From the NCBI RefSeq assembly GCF_021168455.1, contig NZ_JAJOZR010000001.1, positions 372,001 through 436,000 on the forward strand: a stretch of DNA of 64,000 nucleotides, read 5' to 3'. A program made the translations under genes and the position numbers. The notes under the pieces are model-generated. The model was given only the letters and a program-made list of their open reading frames with translations, had not been told where the DNA came from and searched no databases. The DNA comes from Ferranicluibacter quercicola (GTDB lineage: Bacteria > Pseudomonadota > Alphaproteobacteria > Rhizobiales > Rhizobiaceae). Of this stretch, positions 35,467 to 44,153 are shown piece after piece (the first letter of the stretch is position 1; every line of letters begins with the position of its first letter).

Positions 35467-35985
35467 ATGATGAAGACCCTTATCCTCGCCCTCGCCGCAA
35501 CGCTGGCCATCGGCACCACCGCCTCGGCGGCCGACATGACGCCGTCCAGGAAGCACCATGGCCGGCAGGTCGCGGACGAGCCCCGGGAGCGTCTGGGCAC
35601 GCTGTCCTGCGAGGTTGCCGGCGGCGTCGGCCTGCTGATCGGCTCGAGCAAGACCGTGGATTGCACGTTCAAGCAGCGCGGCGGCCGGACCGAGCGCTAT
35701 ACCGGCACCATCGGCAAGCTCGGCATCGACGTCGGCGTGACGGGCAAGTCGTATCTCAGCTGGGTTGTCGTCAACACGGTACCGACCACGATCGGTCAGG
35801 GTAGCCTTGCCGGCACCTATGTCGGCGCATCGGCGAGCGCCGCCGTCGGTCTCGGCCTCGGGGCCAACGCCCTCGTCGGCGGCAACGCCAAGAACTTCGG
35901 TCTGCAGCCCCTGAGCACGCAGGCCGGAACGGGCCTCAACGTCGCCGCCGGTGTTTCGCGCCTGCAGCTGCGCGCCGCGAACTGA
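35467..35985 (+). CDS. Secreted DUF992 protein
   Basis: The protein has 172 residues with a signal peptide (MKTLILALAATLAIGTTASAA) and a DUF992 domain: LGTLSCEVAGGVGLLIGSSKTVDC, then YTGTIGKLGIDVGVTGKSYLSW and a glycine-rich C-terminal part. DUF992 is common in Rhizobiales and its function is unknown; two conserved cysteines could form a disulfide in the periplasm. A strong terminator follows. Confidence 0.9.
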   Translation: MMKTLILALAATLAIGTTASAADMTPSRKHHGRQVADEPRERLGTLSCEVAGGVGLLIGSSKTVDCTFKQRGGRTERYTGTIGKLGIDVGVTGKSYLSWVVVNTVPTTIGQGSLAGTYVGASASAAVGLGLGANALVGGNAKNFGLQPLSTQAGTGLNVAAGVSRLQLRAAN

Positions 35986-36022
35986 TCGCAGCAAAAGCGA
36001 ACGCAGAACGAGGAATTGGAGA

Positions 36023-36048
36023 GGGGCGGGACCGAAAGGTCCCGCCCC
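36023..36048 (+). terminator. Rho-independent terminator
   Basis: GGGGCGGGACC-GAAA-GGTCCCGCCCC is an 11-bp GC-rich stem with a GNRA loop followed by TTCCT, 38 bases after the DUF992 gene. Confidence 0.8.
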
Positions 36049-36144
36049 TTCCTGCGTGGAACCTGGGGACTTCCATGCCTTCGCGTAACGTCCCTGCCCT
36101 CCAGGCCCTCCGCAGCCGTCCACAAGATAACCGGAAGATTCAAT

Positions 36145-36180
36145 TTGACGACGGACACAAACAATGGAATAAACATTCCA
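36145..36180 (+). promoter_or_regulatory. Promoter with IolR-type operator before inositol transporter
   Basis: TTGACG (36145-36150) is followed after 17 bases by AATAAA (36168-36173). The symmetric TGGAAT-AAAC-ATTCCA (36165-36180) covers the -10 region and contains GGAA-N6-TTCC, the motif I recall for the RpiR-type inositol repressor IolR of Sinorhizobium. Position over the -10 suits repression. It stands 118 bases before the binding-protein gene; the rest of the 313-base gap to the DUF992 gene holds only the terminator. Confidence 0.65.
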
Positions 36181-36298
36181 CGAGGATTTATTTTGTTAGT
36201 TTTGTACCGTTTTGGCCGTGTGCCGACGGAGCCAGAGGAACCCGTTGAGGGAGATCCGGATAACGGGGTGCGACCGGACACCCGCCTGAGGAGGAAAC

Positions 36299-37228
36299 AT
36301 GAAGACGATCATTTTCAGCGCGGCACTCGCCGTGATGCTCTCGACGGCAGCACATGCCGAGACCATCGGCGTGTCCATCGCCAAGTTCGACGACAACTTC
36401 CTGACCGTTCTGCGTAACGGCATGAGCGATTACGCGCAGACGCTGAACGGCGTTTCGCTGCAGATCGAGGACGCGCAGAACGACGTCGCCAAGCAGCAGA
36501 GCCAGATCCAGAACTTCATCGCGGCAGGCGTCGATGCGATCATCGTCAACCCGGTCGATACCGATGCGACCGCCGCGATGTCGAAGATCGCCTCCGACGC
36601 CAAAATCCCGCTCGTCTACGTCAACCGCCAGCCGGCAAACCTCGATTCGCTGCCGGAAAAGCAGGCCTTCGTCGCTTCCGAGGAAACGGTGGCCGGAACG
36701 CTCGAGGCGCAGGAAGTCTGCCGCCTTCTCGGCGGCAAGGGCAAGGCCGTCGTCATGATGGGCGAGCTGTCCAACCAGGGCGCGCGCATGCGCACCGCTG
36801 CCGTTCATGACGTTCTGGCAACGGATGCCTGCAAGGGCATCTCCATCGTCGAGGAGCAGACCGCCAACTGGCAGCGCACCGAAGGCGCCGACCTGATCAC
36901 CAACTGGCTTTCGGCCGGAACCGAGTTCGACGCCGTGATCGCCAACAACGACGAGATGGCCATCGGCGCGATGCAGGCCCTGAAGGCCGCAGGCCGGCCG
37001 ATGGACAAGGTCGTGATCGCCGGCGTCGATGCGACGCAGGACGCGCTGGCCGCCATGGCCGCCGGCGACCTCGACGTCACCGTCTTCCAGAACGCTGCCG
37101 GCCAGGGCAAGGGCGCCGTCGATGCCGCGCTGAAGCTGGTCAAGGGCGAGGCCGTGGAGAAGAAGGTCTACATTCCCTTCGAGCTCGTCACCCCCGCCAA
37201 TCTCAAGGACTACCAGGCCAAGAACTAA
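36299..37228 (+). CDS. Myo-inositol/ribose-type sugar-binding protein
   Basis: The protein has 309 residues with a signal peptide (cleavage near AHA-E) and a periplasmic-binding-protein fold of the RbsB type: TIGVSIAKFDDNFLTVLRNGM, then QIQNFIAAGVDAIIVNPVDT, ANNDEMAIGAMQAL and GVDATQDAL. GAGGAG precedes the ATG. It heads an ABC transporter operon with a double ATPase, a permease and a Gfo/Idh/MocA dehydrogenase. The set resembles IbpA-IatA-IatP of rhizobia, and an IolR-like operator lies upstream, so myo-inositol is the likely substrate; a related polyol or sugar remains possible. Confidence 0.85.
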   Translation: MKTIIFSAALAVMLSTAAHAETIGVSIAKFDDNFLTVLRNGMSDYAQTLNGVSLQIEDAQNDVAKQQSQIQNFIAAGVDAIIVNPVDTDATAAMSKIASDAKIPLVYVNRQPANLDSLPEKQAFVASEETVAGTLEAQEVCRLLGGKGKAVVMMGELSNQGARMRTAAVHDVLATDACKGISIVEEQTANWQRTEGADLITNWLSAGTEFDAVIANNDEMAIGAMQALKAAGRPMDKVVIAGVDATQDALAAMAAGDLDVTVFQNAAGQGKGAVDAALKLVKGEAVEKKVYIPFELVTPANLKDYQAKN

Positions 37229-37238
37229 GGTCTGACGG

Positions 37239-37265
37239 CGGACTGCGGGCACCACCCGCAGTCCG
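37239..37265 (+). terminator. Hairpin after binding-protein gene
   Basis: CGGACTGCGGG and its complement form an 11-bp perfect stem with a 5-base loop, 10 bases after the stop. With no T run and downstream operon genes, it most likely stabilises the binding-protein mRNA or reduces read-through. Confidence 0.6.
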
Positions 37266-37386
37266 ATCTGCGCAGGTCCGGGCACGGCGGCGACAGCCTC
37301 CTCCCCGGACGCAACGACCCGGAGAGAATGCCCGCCCGGTGCTTTCGTTCGCCGGTCGGGTGGAAGGTCTTTCGAGGAGGATTACG

Positions 37387-38925
37387 ATGGTCAGCCCGTC
37401 GACGATGGCCGCTGTGCGCAAGAGCGGCGCCATTCCCAATGCCGAATTCCTGCTGACCGCCGAGGGCGTCCGCAAGGAGTTTCCCGGCGTCGTCGCACTC
37501 GATGACGTCACCTTCCGGCTGAAGCGCGGCACGGTGCATGCGCTGATGGGCGAGAACGGCGCCGGGAAATCGACGCTGATGAAGATCCTGGCCGGCATCT
37601 ACACGCCGGATCGCGGGCAGGTCCGCCTGAAGGGCGTCGATATCGAGCTGTCCTCGCCGCTGGACGCCTTGGAAAACGGCATCGCGATGATCCATCAGGA
37701 GCTGAACCTGATGCCGTTCATGACGGTGGCGGAGAACATCTGGATCCGCCGCGAGCCCAAGGGTCGCTTCGGGCTGATCGACCACGGCGCCATGAACCGG
37801 CAAACCGCCGATCTCTTCAAACGCCTGAACATCGCGCTCGATCCGCAGGCGCTGGTCGGGGATCTCTCGGTGGCGAACCGGCAGATGGTGGAGATCGCCA
37901 AGGCCGTCTCCTACGAGTCCGACGTCCTGATCATGGACGAGCCGACCTCGGCGCTGACCGAGCGCGAGGTGGAGCACCTCTTCGCCATCATCCGCAGCCT
38001 GCGCGAACAGGGCATCGGCATCGTCTACATCACCCACAAGATGAACGAGCTTTTCGAGATCGCGGACGAGTTCTCGGTCTTCCGCGACGGCAAATATATC
38101 GGCACGCACGCATCAACGGATGTCACGCGCGACGACATCATCCGCATGATGGTCGGCCGCGAGATCACCCAGATGTTTCCGAAAGAAGAGGTCCCGATCG
38201 GCGAGACCGTCCTGTCGGTCAGGAACCTGTCGCTGCGCGGCGTGTTCACGGATATTTCCTTCGAGGTGCGCGCGGGCGAAATCCTCGGCATTGCCGGCCT
38301 CGTCGGCTCCGGCCGCTCGAATGTCGCCGAAGCTCTTTTCGGCGTCACGCCGGCCACCTCCGGCACGATCGCCATCAACGGTCGCGACGTCGTTATCGAC
38401 ACGCCGACCAAGGCCATCGCCAACCGCATGGCGTTTCTTACCGAAGACCGCAAGGACACCGGCTGCCTGCTCATTCTCAACGTCCAGGAGAACATGCAGA
38501 TCGCCGTGCTGCAGGACAAGTTCGTCAAATATGGTTTCGTGCAACAGGCGGCCCTTGCCGAACAATGCGAGGACATGGCGCGCAAGCTTCGCGTCAAGAC
38601 GCCCAATCTGGACGAACGGATCGAAAATCTGTCCGGCGGCAACCAGCAGAAGGCGCTCATCGGGCGGTGGATGTTGACCGATCCCCGCATTCTCATTCTC
38701 GACGAGCCGACCCGCGGCATCGATGTCGGCGCCAAGGCCGAGATCCACCGGCTGGTCAGCGAAATGGCGCGCAACGGCGTCGCCATCATCATGATCTCGT
38801 CGGAAATGCCCGAAGTTCTCGGCATGAGCGATCGCATCATGGTGATGCACGAAGGCCGCGTCACCGGCTTTCTCGATCGTGCCGAAGCCACGCAAATCAA
38901 GGTGATGGAGCTGGCAGCGCGCTGA
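37387..38925 (+). CDS. Sugar/inositol ABC transporter ATP-binding protein
   Basis: The protein has 512 residues and two nucleotide-binding domains. Domain 1 has GENGAGKSTLMKILAG, DLSVANRQMVEIAKAV and LIMDEPTSALT. Domain 2 has an altered Walker A (GLVGSGRS), a signature LSGGNQQKALIGRWM and LILDEPTRGIDVGAK. This is the carbohydrate-uptake-2 ATPase type. GGAGGATTAC precedes the ATG at 37387; longer frames are not conserved. It powers the permease encoded next. Confidence 0.92.
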   Translation: MVSPSTMAAVRKSGAIPNAEFLLTAEGVRKEFPGVVALDDVTFRLKRGTVHALMGENGAGKSTLMKILAGIYTPDRGQVRLKGVDIELSSPLDALENGIAMIHQELNLMPFMTVAENIWIRREPKGRFGLIDHGAMNRQTADLFKRLNIALDPQALVGDLSVANRQMVEIAKAVSYESDVLIMDEPTSALTEREVEHLFAIIRSLREQGIGIVYITHKMNELFEIADEFSVFRDGKYIGTHASTDVTRDDIIRMMVGREITQMFPKEEVPIGETVLSVRNLSLRGVFTDISFEVRAGEILGIAGLVGSGRSNVAEALFGVTPATSGTIAINGRDVVIDTPTKAIANRMAFLTEDRKDTGCLLILNVQENMQIAVLQDKFVKYGFVQQAALAEQCEDMARKLRVKTPNLDERIENLSGGNQQKALIGRWMLTDPRILILDEPTRGIDVGAKAEIHRLVSEMARNGVAIIMISSEMPEVLGMSDRIMVMHEGRVTGFLDRAEATQIKVMELAAR

Positions 38926-38972
38926 GCGCGCCGTTCACGCCGCTTATCCATCGCGTCAGGGAGGACTATTCA

Positions 38973-39998
38973 ATGGCCAACAATGCAGCCGTGCACGGCA
39001 CGTCGCCCATCTCGCCGCCGACGCGGCGAAAACTGCCGTCCGAGTTCAACATCTTCCTCGTGCTGATCGCCATCGCGCTCGTCTACGAACTGCTCGGCTG
39101 GATCTTCATCGGCCAGAGCTTCCTGATGAACACGCAGCGTCTGACGATCATGATCCTGCAGGTCTCCGTCATCGGCATCATCGCCGTCGGCGTCACGCAG
39201 GTCATCATCACCGGCGGCATCGATCTTTCCTCCGGATCCGTCGTCGGCATGACCGCAATGATCTCGGCAAGCGTCGCGCAGGCCTCCACCTGGCCCCGCG
39301 CGGTCTACCCGTCGCTGACCGACATGCCCTTCATCGTGCCGATCGCGCTCGGCATCGGCATCGGCCTGCTTGCCGGCTTCGTCAACGGACAGCTCATCGC
39401 CCGCACGAAGATCCCGCCCTTCATCGCCACGCTCGGCATGATGGTCTCGGCCCGCGGCATCTCCAAATGGTACACGAAGGGCCAGCCGGTTTCGGGGCTC
39501 ACAGACCAGTTCAACTTCATCGGCACGGGCATCTGGCCGGTCGTCGTCTTCCTCGTCGTTGCCCTCATCTTCCACATCGCCCTGCGCTACACCCGCTACG
39601 GCAAGTTCACCTATGCGATCGGCGCTAACATGCAGGCCGCGCGCGTCTCCGGCATCAATGTCGAAGGCCACCTGATCAAGGTCTATGCCATTGCCGGCAT
39701 GCTGGCGGGTCTCGCCGGTGTCGTTACGGCCGCCCGGGCCCAGACGGCGCAGTCGGGCATGGGCGTAATGTACGAACTCGACGCCATCGCCGCGACCGTC
39801 ATCGGCGGCACATCGCTGAATGGCGGCGTCGGCCGCATCACGGGCACCGTCATCGGCACGGTCATCCTCGGCGTCATGACCTCGGGCTTCACCTTCCTCC
39901 GCGTGGACGCCTACTACCAGGAAATCGTCAAGGGCCTCATCATCGTCACGGCCGTCGTCGTCGATGTCTATCGCCAGAAGAAGCGCGCCAAGGGCTGA
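38973..39998 (+). CDS. Sugar/inositol ABC transporter permease
   Basis: The protein has 341 residues and about eight to ten membrane segments of the RbsC family, with GVTQVIITGGIDLSSGSVVGMTAM, the segment KIPPFIATLGMMVSARGISKW, IGANMQAARVSGINV and GGTSLNGGVGRI. The extended hydrophilic N-terminus (about 25 residues) and overall sequence resemble inositol permeases IatP. GGGAGG lies upstream. A homodimer is expected because only one permease gene is present. Confidence 0.9.
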   Translation: MANNAAVHGTSPISPPTRRKLPSEFNIFLVLIAIALVYELLGWIFIGQSFLMNTQRLTIMILQVSVIGIIAVGVTQVIITGGIDLSSGSVVGMTAMISASVAQASTWPRAVYPSLTDMPFIVPIALGIGIGLLAGFVNGQLIARTKIPPFIATLGMMVSARGISKWYTKGQPVSGLTDQFNFIGTGIWPVVVFLVVALIFHIALRYTRYGKFTYAIGANMQAARVSGINVEGHLIKVYAIAGMLAGLAGVVTAARAQTAQSGMGVMYELDAIAATVIGGTSLNGGVGRITGTVIGTVILGVMTSGFTFLRVDAYYQEIVKGLIIVTAVVVDVYRQKKRAKG

Positions 39999-40076
39999 TG
40001 CCTAGGTATCGGCGATCGAGACCCATCGAACTCTGCAGACATATCCAGCGCTGCGACCAACCTACCGGAGACAAAC

Positions 40077-41189
40077 ATGAAAGCTCTAGGCGTCGGCCTG
40101 ATCGGAACCGGCTATATGGGAAAGTGCCATGCGCTCGCCTGGAACGGCGTCCGGCAGATCTTCGGAGACGTGCCCGCACCGCAGCTCGTGTACCTGGCCG
40201 AAGCCGATGCCGATATGGCGGCAAGCCGCGCCAGCGCCTTCGGCTTCCGCAAATCGACCGGCAACTGGCGTGATCTCCTGGCCGATCCCGAGGTGGATGT
40301 GATCTCGATCACCACGCCGAATGCCTTCCATCCCGAGATGGCGATCGCGGCGCTCGAAGCCGGCAAGCATGTCTGGTGCGAAAAGCCGATGGCACCGGCT
40401 CTCGCCGACGCCGAAGCCATGCTGACGGCTGCCCGCAAGACGGGCAGAACCGCCATTCTCGGCTACAACTACATTCAGAATCCGGCCATCGCCCAGATCC
40501 GCCGACTGATCGAGGACGGCACCATCGGCACGGTCAACCATGTGCGCGTCGAGATGGACGAAGACTTCATGGCCGATCCGGAGGCGCTGTTCTACTGGAA
40601 GAGCGAAGCGGCGTCCGGCTATGGCGCGCTCGATGATTTCGCCGTGCATCCGCTGTCGCTGCTCTGGCACCTTTTCGGCCATGTGCAGGAGGTCATCGCC
40701 GACCTCGGCAAGCCCTATGCGGACCGCCCGGTCAAGGACGGCGCGCGTCGCGCGGTCGAGAACCACGACATTGCCAGCGTGCTCCTGAAACTGGAGGGCA
40801 ATATCTCCGCCGTGCTCATGGCCAATCGCTCCGCCTGGGGTCGCAAAGGTCGCATCGCGCTGCAGATCTTCGGCTCTAAGGGGTCCATCCTCTATGATCA
40901 GGAGCGGATGAACGAGTTCGAGCTCTACACGACCACGGGTCCGGAAGCGACGCGCGGCTTCGCCCGTGTGCTCACGGCCCCGATCCACCCGCCTTATGAT
41001 CGCTTCATCCCCGCCCCCGGCCACGGCCTCGGCTTCAACGATCTCAAGATCATCGAGTGCCACCAGCTCATCAACGCCATCGCGGGCAATCCCTCGACGG
41101 CGGTCACCTTCGAGGACGGTCTGCGAATAGAACGCAGCGTGCATGCGATGGCGCAATCCTATCGCGAGCGGCGTTGGATTTCGGTCTGA
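40077..41189 (+). CDS. Gfo/Idh/MocA-family dehydrogenase
   Basis: The protein has 370 residues: a Rossmann start (VGLIGTGYMGKCHALAW) and the conserved EKP (HVWCEKPMAPAL), then the substrate domain with GYNYIQNPAIAQIRRLIEDG and DDFAVHPLSLLWHLFG. Family members oxidise or reduce inositols, sugars and sugar acids with NAD(P). Position after an inositol-type transporter suggests an inositol or related-polyol dehydrogenase, though the sequence is not one I recognise as IolG. CGGAG precedes the ATG. Confidence 0.85.
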   Translation: MKALGVGLIGTGYMGKCHALAWNGVRQIFGDVPAPQLVYLAEADADMAASRASAFGFRKSTGNWRDLLADPEVDVISITTPNAFHPEMAIAALEAGKHVWCEKPMAPALADAEAMLTAARKTGRTAILGYNYIQNPAIAQIRRLIEDGTIGTVNHVRVEMDEDFMADPEALFYWKSEAASGYGALDDFAVHPLSLLWHLFGHVQEVIADLGKPYADRPVKDGARRAVENHDIASVLLKLEGNISAVLMANRSAWGRKGRIALQIFGSKGSILYDQERMNEFELYTTTGPEATRGFARVLTAPIHPPYDRFIPAPGHGLGFNDLKIIECHQLINAIAGNPSTAVTFEDGLRIERSVHAMAQSYRERRWISV

Positions 41190-41260
41190 GGCCAACGGCC
41201 TCGGTCTTCGACGCGAAGCGAAGGCCTGGGTCCATCGGGATAGTCCCGCATCCGTTTCTC

Positions 41261-42310
41261 TCAGGCCTTTGCGCCGAGGCGCGAGATCGCCTCGAGCATC
41301 GAACGCGAGAGACGCAGCGAGGCGGCCGTCGCCATGATCATCTGCGGGAGGATCAGCCATTCCAGCGTCCAGGCGGCGCCGGAGCGCTCCTGCTCGTGCA
41401 CCAGCGACTGATGTAGGGCGGAGACCTGAACCGCGTTGAAGCGGGCGAGAGTCACGAGCGTTTCCGCGGCAACCGGGTTCTGCTTGTGCGGCATGGCAGA
41501 CGAGGCACCGCCGCCGGACAGCGCGATCTCGTCACCGCCCTGTGCGAGCAAGGCGATGTCCTGCCCCATCTTGCCGGCAGCCCCTGTGATCAACGAGAAG
41601 AGATGACCGATATCGGCAATGAACCCGCGCTGGCTCTGCCATTGCTGCGCGTCCAAAAGCCCCATCTCCTGCGCAACGAGGCTGCGCACCGCGTCCGCCT
41701 CCGCACCGAGCTTGTCGAGCGTGCCCGCCGCGCCGCCGAACTGCAGGGGAAGCGCCTGTTGTGCCAGCCTGTCCCGCTCCCGCGCGAAGGGCGCGCGCCA
41801 GCTCGCGACGCGGTCGGCCACCGTGATCGGAATCGCCGCCTGCATACGGGTTCGCCCCATTAAAGGCCGCGAACCGAAGCTCTCGTCCAATGCGTCCAGA
41901 GTGTGAAGAAGCACGTCGATGCGCCCGGCAAACAGGGAGAGAACCGTCTTCAGGCGGTAGACGAGGCTGCTGTCGATCACATCCTGGCTTGTCGCACCGA
42001 CATGCACATGGGCCGCGGCCGAACCGCCGACCGCCTGCCGCAATTGCCGGACCAGCTCGGGAACGACGACACCGTCTGTGGCCGTCGCCTGCTTCAGCCG
42101 GGCGACATCCGGGGTGAAGGTCGCGCAGACCTCGGCGATCCGGTCTGCGGAGGCGACCGGAACGAGCCCTCGCCCCGCCTGCGCCCGTGCCAGCGCCGCC
42201 TCGAACACCAGCATGCCCCGGATATCGGCATCCGCCGAGAGCACAGCGGCCACCTCGTCATCGCCCAGAAGACCGGAGAGGAAGGGATGATCGAAGGCAG
42301 CAATGCTCAT
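41261..42310 (-). CDS. pcaB: 3-carboxy-cis,cis-muconate cycloisomerase
   Basis: The protein has 349 residues, shorter than the 450-residue PcaB of pseudomonads but normal for rhizobia. It belongs to the fumarase/aspartase superfamily: VHVGATSQDVIDSSLVYRL and the signature GGGASSAMPHKQNPVAAE. It converts 3-carboxymuconate to 4-carboxymuconolactone. The start at 42310 is chosen at MSIAAFDHPFLSGLLGDD, where homology begins. It is the last gene of pcaDCHGB. Confidence 0.93.
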   Translation of the reverse strand: MSIAAFDHPFLSGLLGDDEVAAVLSADADIRGMLVFEAALARAQAGRGLVPVASADRIAEVCATFTPDVARLKQATATDGVVVPELVRQLRQAVGGSAAAHVHVGATSQDVIDSSLVYRLKTVLSLFAGRIDVLLHTLDALDESFGSRPLMGRTRMQAAIPITVADRVASWRAPFARERDRLAQQALPLQFGGAAGTLDKLGAEADAVRSLVAQEMGLLDAQQWQSQRGFIADIGHLFSLITGAAGKMGQDIALLAQGGDEIALSGGGASSAMPHKQNPVAAETLVTLARFNAVQVSALHQSLVHEQERSGAAWTLEWLILPQMIMATAASLRLSRSMLEAISRLGAKA

Positions 42311-42375
42311 GGGTCGGCTCTCTCTCGGTTTCCGATATCGTGTCTCCAAGCATGTTGGGGATCCGCGGAAACGCT

Positions 42376-42990
42376 CTAGATATCGAGGAACACCGTTTCC
42401 GACGGTCCCTGCAGATGGATATCGAACGTATAGTCCTGGCCGGTCCGGGTGGCGATCATCGTCTCGACGCGGGCGCGATGTTCGATCCGCAGCAGCAGGG
42501 GATCGACCGCATTGGCCTCCGCCTCCTCCGGGAAATAAAGCCGCGTGTGCAGGCCGATATTGATCCCCCGGGCGACGATCCACACCGTGATGTGCGGCGC
42601 CATCATCCGTCCGTCCTTGAAGGGGACGCGGCCGGGCTTGATCGTTTCGAAGCGGAAGACGCCGTCTTCGGCAGCCGTCGCCGAGCGTCCCCATCCGGTG
42701 AAGTTCGGATCGGCGGTTCCCCGTCTCTCCGACGGGCTGTTGTAGAGCCCCGTATGGTCGGCCTGCCAGATCTCGAGAACGGCATCGCGCACCGGCGTCT
42801 GCGCGCCGTCGAAGATGCGGCCGCTGATGGCGATCCGCGCCCCGAGCGTCTTGTCGTTGACCATGACCGAGCCGAGATCGTCCGCATAGACGCCCTCGAT
42901 GCCGCAGCTGTTGGGCATGAGACCGATATGGACATAGGGCCCGGCCGTCTGGGAGGGAGTTTCCTTCAAAGCGTCGAGCGACAGGAGCAT
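42376..42990 (-). CDS. pcaG: Protocatechuate 3,4-dioxygenase alpha subunit
   Basis: The protein has 204 residues, the usual length: SQTAGPYVHIGLMPNSCGIEG near the N-terminus, the intradiol fold, and HITVWIVARGINIGLHTRLYFPEE. The alpha subunit forms the active-site wall but lacks the iron ligands. It overlaps pcaH by a single base (TGATG), which couples the equimolar subunits. Confidence 0.94.
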   Translation of the reverse strand: MLLSLDALKETPSQTAGPYVHIGLMPNSCGIEGVYADDLGSVMVNDKTLGARIAISGRIFDGAQTPVRDAVLEIWQADHTGLYNSPSERRGTADPNFTGWGRSATAAEDGVFRFETIKPGRVPFKDGRMMAPHITVWIVARGINIGLHTRLYFPEEAEANAVDPLLLRIEHRARVETMIATRTGQDYTFDIHLQGPSETVFLDI

Positions 42991-43739
42991 CAGTTACCCT
43001 CCAGCCGGTTTTCAAACAGCGTCGAGCGGCGGCCCCGCAGGACAATATCGAAACGATAGGCGCGCGCGTCCATCGGGATTGTGTTGTTCCAGTCGAGCAG
43101 CGCGATCAATTGCTCGATGGCGGCCTTGTCGGGGATCGTGTTGACGATCGGACATTTCCAGATCATCGGGTCGCCCTCGAAATACATCTGGGTGATCAGG
43201 CGCTGGGCGAAGCCATGGCCGAACACGGAAAAGTGGATATGAGCCGGCCGCCAGTCGTTGACCCCATTCGGCCAGGGATAGGCACCGGGCCGCACCGTGC
43301 GAAAGGCATAGTGCCCCTCGTCGTCGCAGATCGTGCGGCCGCAGCCGCCGAAATTGGGATCGAGGGCCGCAAGGTAGGTTTCCTTCTTGTGCCGGTAGCG
43401 ACCGCCCGCATTGGCCTGCCAGAATTCGAGCAGGGCGCCGCGCACCGGCCTGCCGCGCTCGTCCAGCACCCGGCCATGCACCACGATCCGCTCGCCGATC
43501 GCGCTCTCGCCCGGCTTGGCGAAATTGTGGATCAGGTCGTTGTCCAGCTCGCCGATCATCCCGTGGCCGAAGACCGGCCCCGTCGTTTCCGACAGCGTGC
43601 CATCGAGCGACAGGAGCGCACGCTGCGGCGCGCGCAGCACGGACGTCTTGTAGCCGGGTGTGAGGGCCGGCGAATGCCATGTCCGGTCCCGCCCGAAGAA
43701 AGCCCCGGTTTCCGGCGCGTCGTTGGATCGCATCGACAT
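42990..43739 (-). CDS. pcaH: Protocatechuate 3,4-dioxygenase beta subunit
   Basis: The protein has 249 residues (247 if the next ATG is used). The non-haem Fe(III) ligands can be seen: a tyrosine in GGRYRHKKET, a tyrosine in RPGAYPWPNG, and the two histidines in WRPAHIHFSVFG. It cleaves protocatechuate between the hydroxyls to give 3-carboxy-cis,cis-muconate. It is flanked by pcaC and pcaG in the operon. Confidence 0.95.
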   Translation of the reverse strand: MSMRSNDAPETGAFFGRDRTWHSPALTPGYKTSVLRAPQRALLSLDGTLSETTGPVFGHGMIGELDNDLIHNFAKPGESAIGERIVVHGRVLDERGRPVRGALLEFWQANAGGRYRHKKETYLAALDPNFGGCGRTICDDEGHYAFRTVRPGAYPWPNGVNDWRPAHIHFSVFGHGFAQRLITQMYFEGDPMIWKCPIVNTIPDKAAIEQLIALLDWNNTIPMDARAYRFDIVLRGRRSTLFENRLEGN

Positions 43740-43740
43740 T

Positions 43741-44151
43741 CTACCCTCCCTCCGCCTGCGCCGCTTCGGCGTCCATCTCGGCATAGGTCCGCTTGGCGAT
43801 CTTGATGGCGTGGTTGGCGGCGGGAACGCCGGCATAGATCGCCACATGCAACAGGGCCTCGCCGATATCCTCGCGCGAGGCTCCGGTGTTCAGGGTCGCT
43901 CTGACATGCATGGCAACCTCCTCGTCCTGACCGAGCGCCGCCAGCAGCGCGATGGTGATCATCGAACGTTCCCGCTTGGTCAGCGTATCGCGCGACCAGA
44001 CATGGCCCCAGGCGGCCTCCGTGATCAAGGCCTGAAAAGGCCGGTCCATCTCCGTGGCGGCGGCCTCGGCGCGATTGACATGGCTGTCACCGAGCACGGC
44101 ACGCCGCGTGGCCATGCCCTGCCGGTATCGCTCGGACGGTAAAGCGGACAT
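43741..44151 (-). CDS. pcaC: 4-carboxymuconolactone decarboxylase
   Basis: The protein has 136 residues, full length for PcaC: RYRQGMATRRAVLGDSHVNRA, then AWGHVWSRDTLTKRERSMITI and HVAIYAGVPAANHAIKIA. It decarboxylates 4-carboxymuconolactone to the beta-ketoadipate enol-lactone. The ATG at 44151 lies two bases after the pcaD stop. Confidence 0.94.
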   Translation of the reverse strand: MSALPSERYRQGMATRRAVLGDSHVNRAEAAATEMDRPFQALITEAAWGHVWSRDTLTKRERSMITIALLAALGQDEEVAMHVRATLNTGASREDIGEALLHVAIYAGVPAANHAIKIAKRTYAEMDAEAAQAEGG

Positions 44152-44153
44152 CG

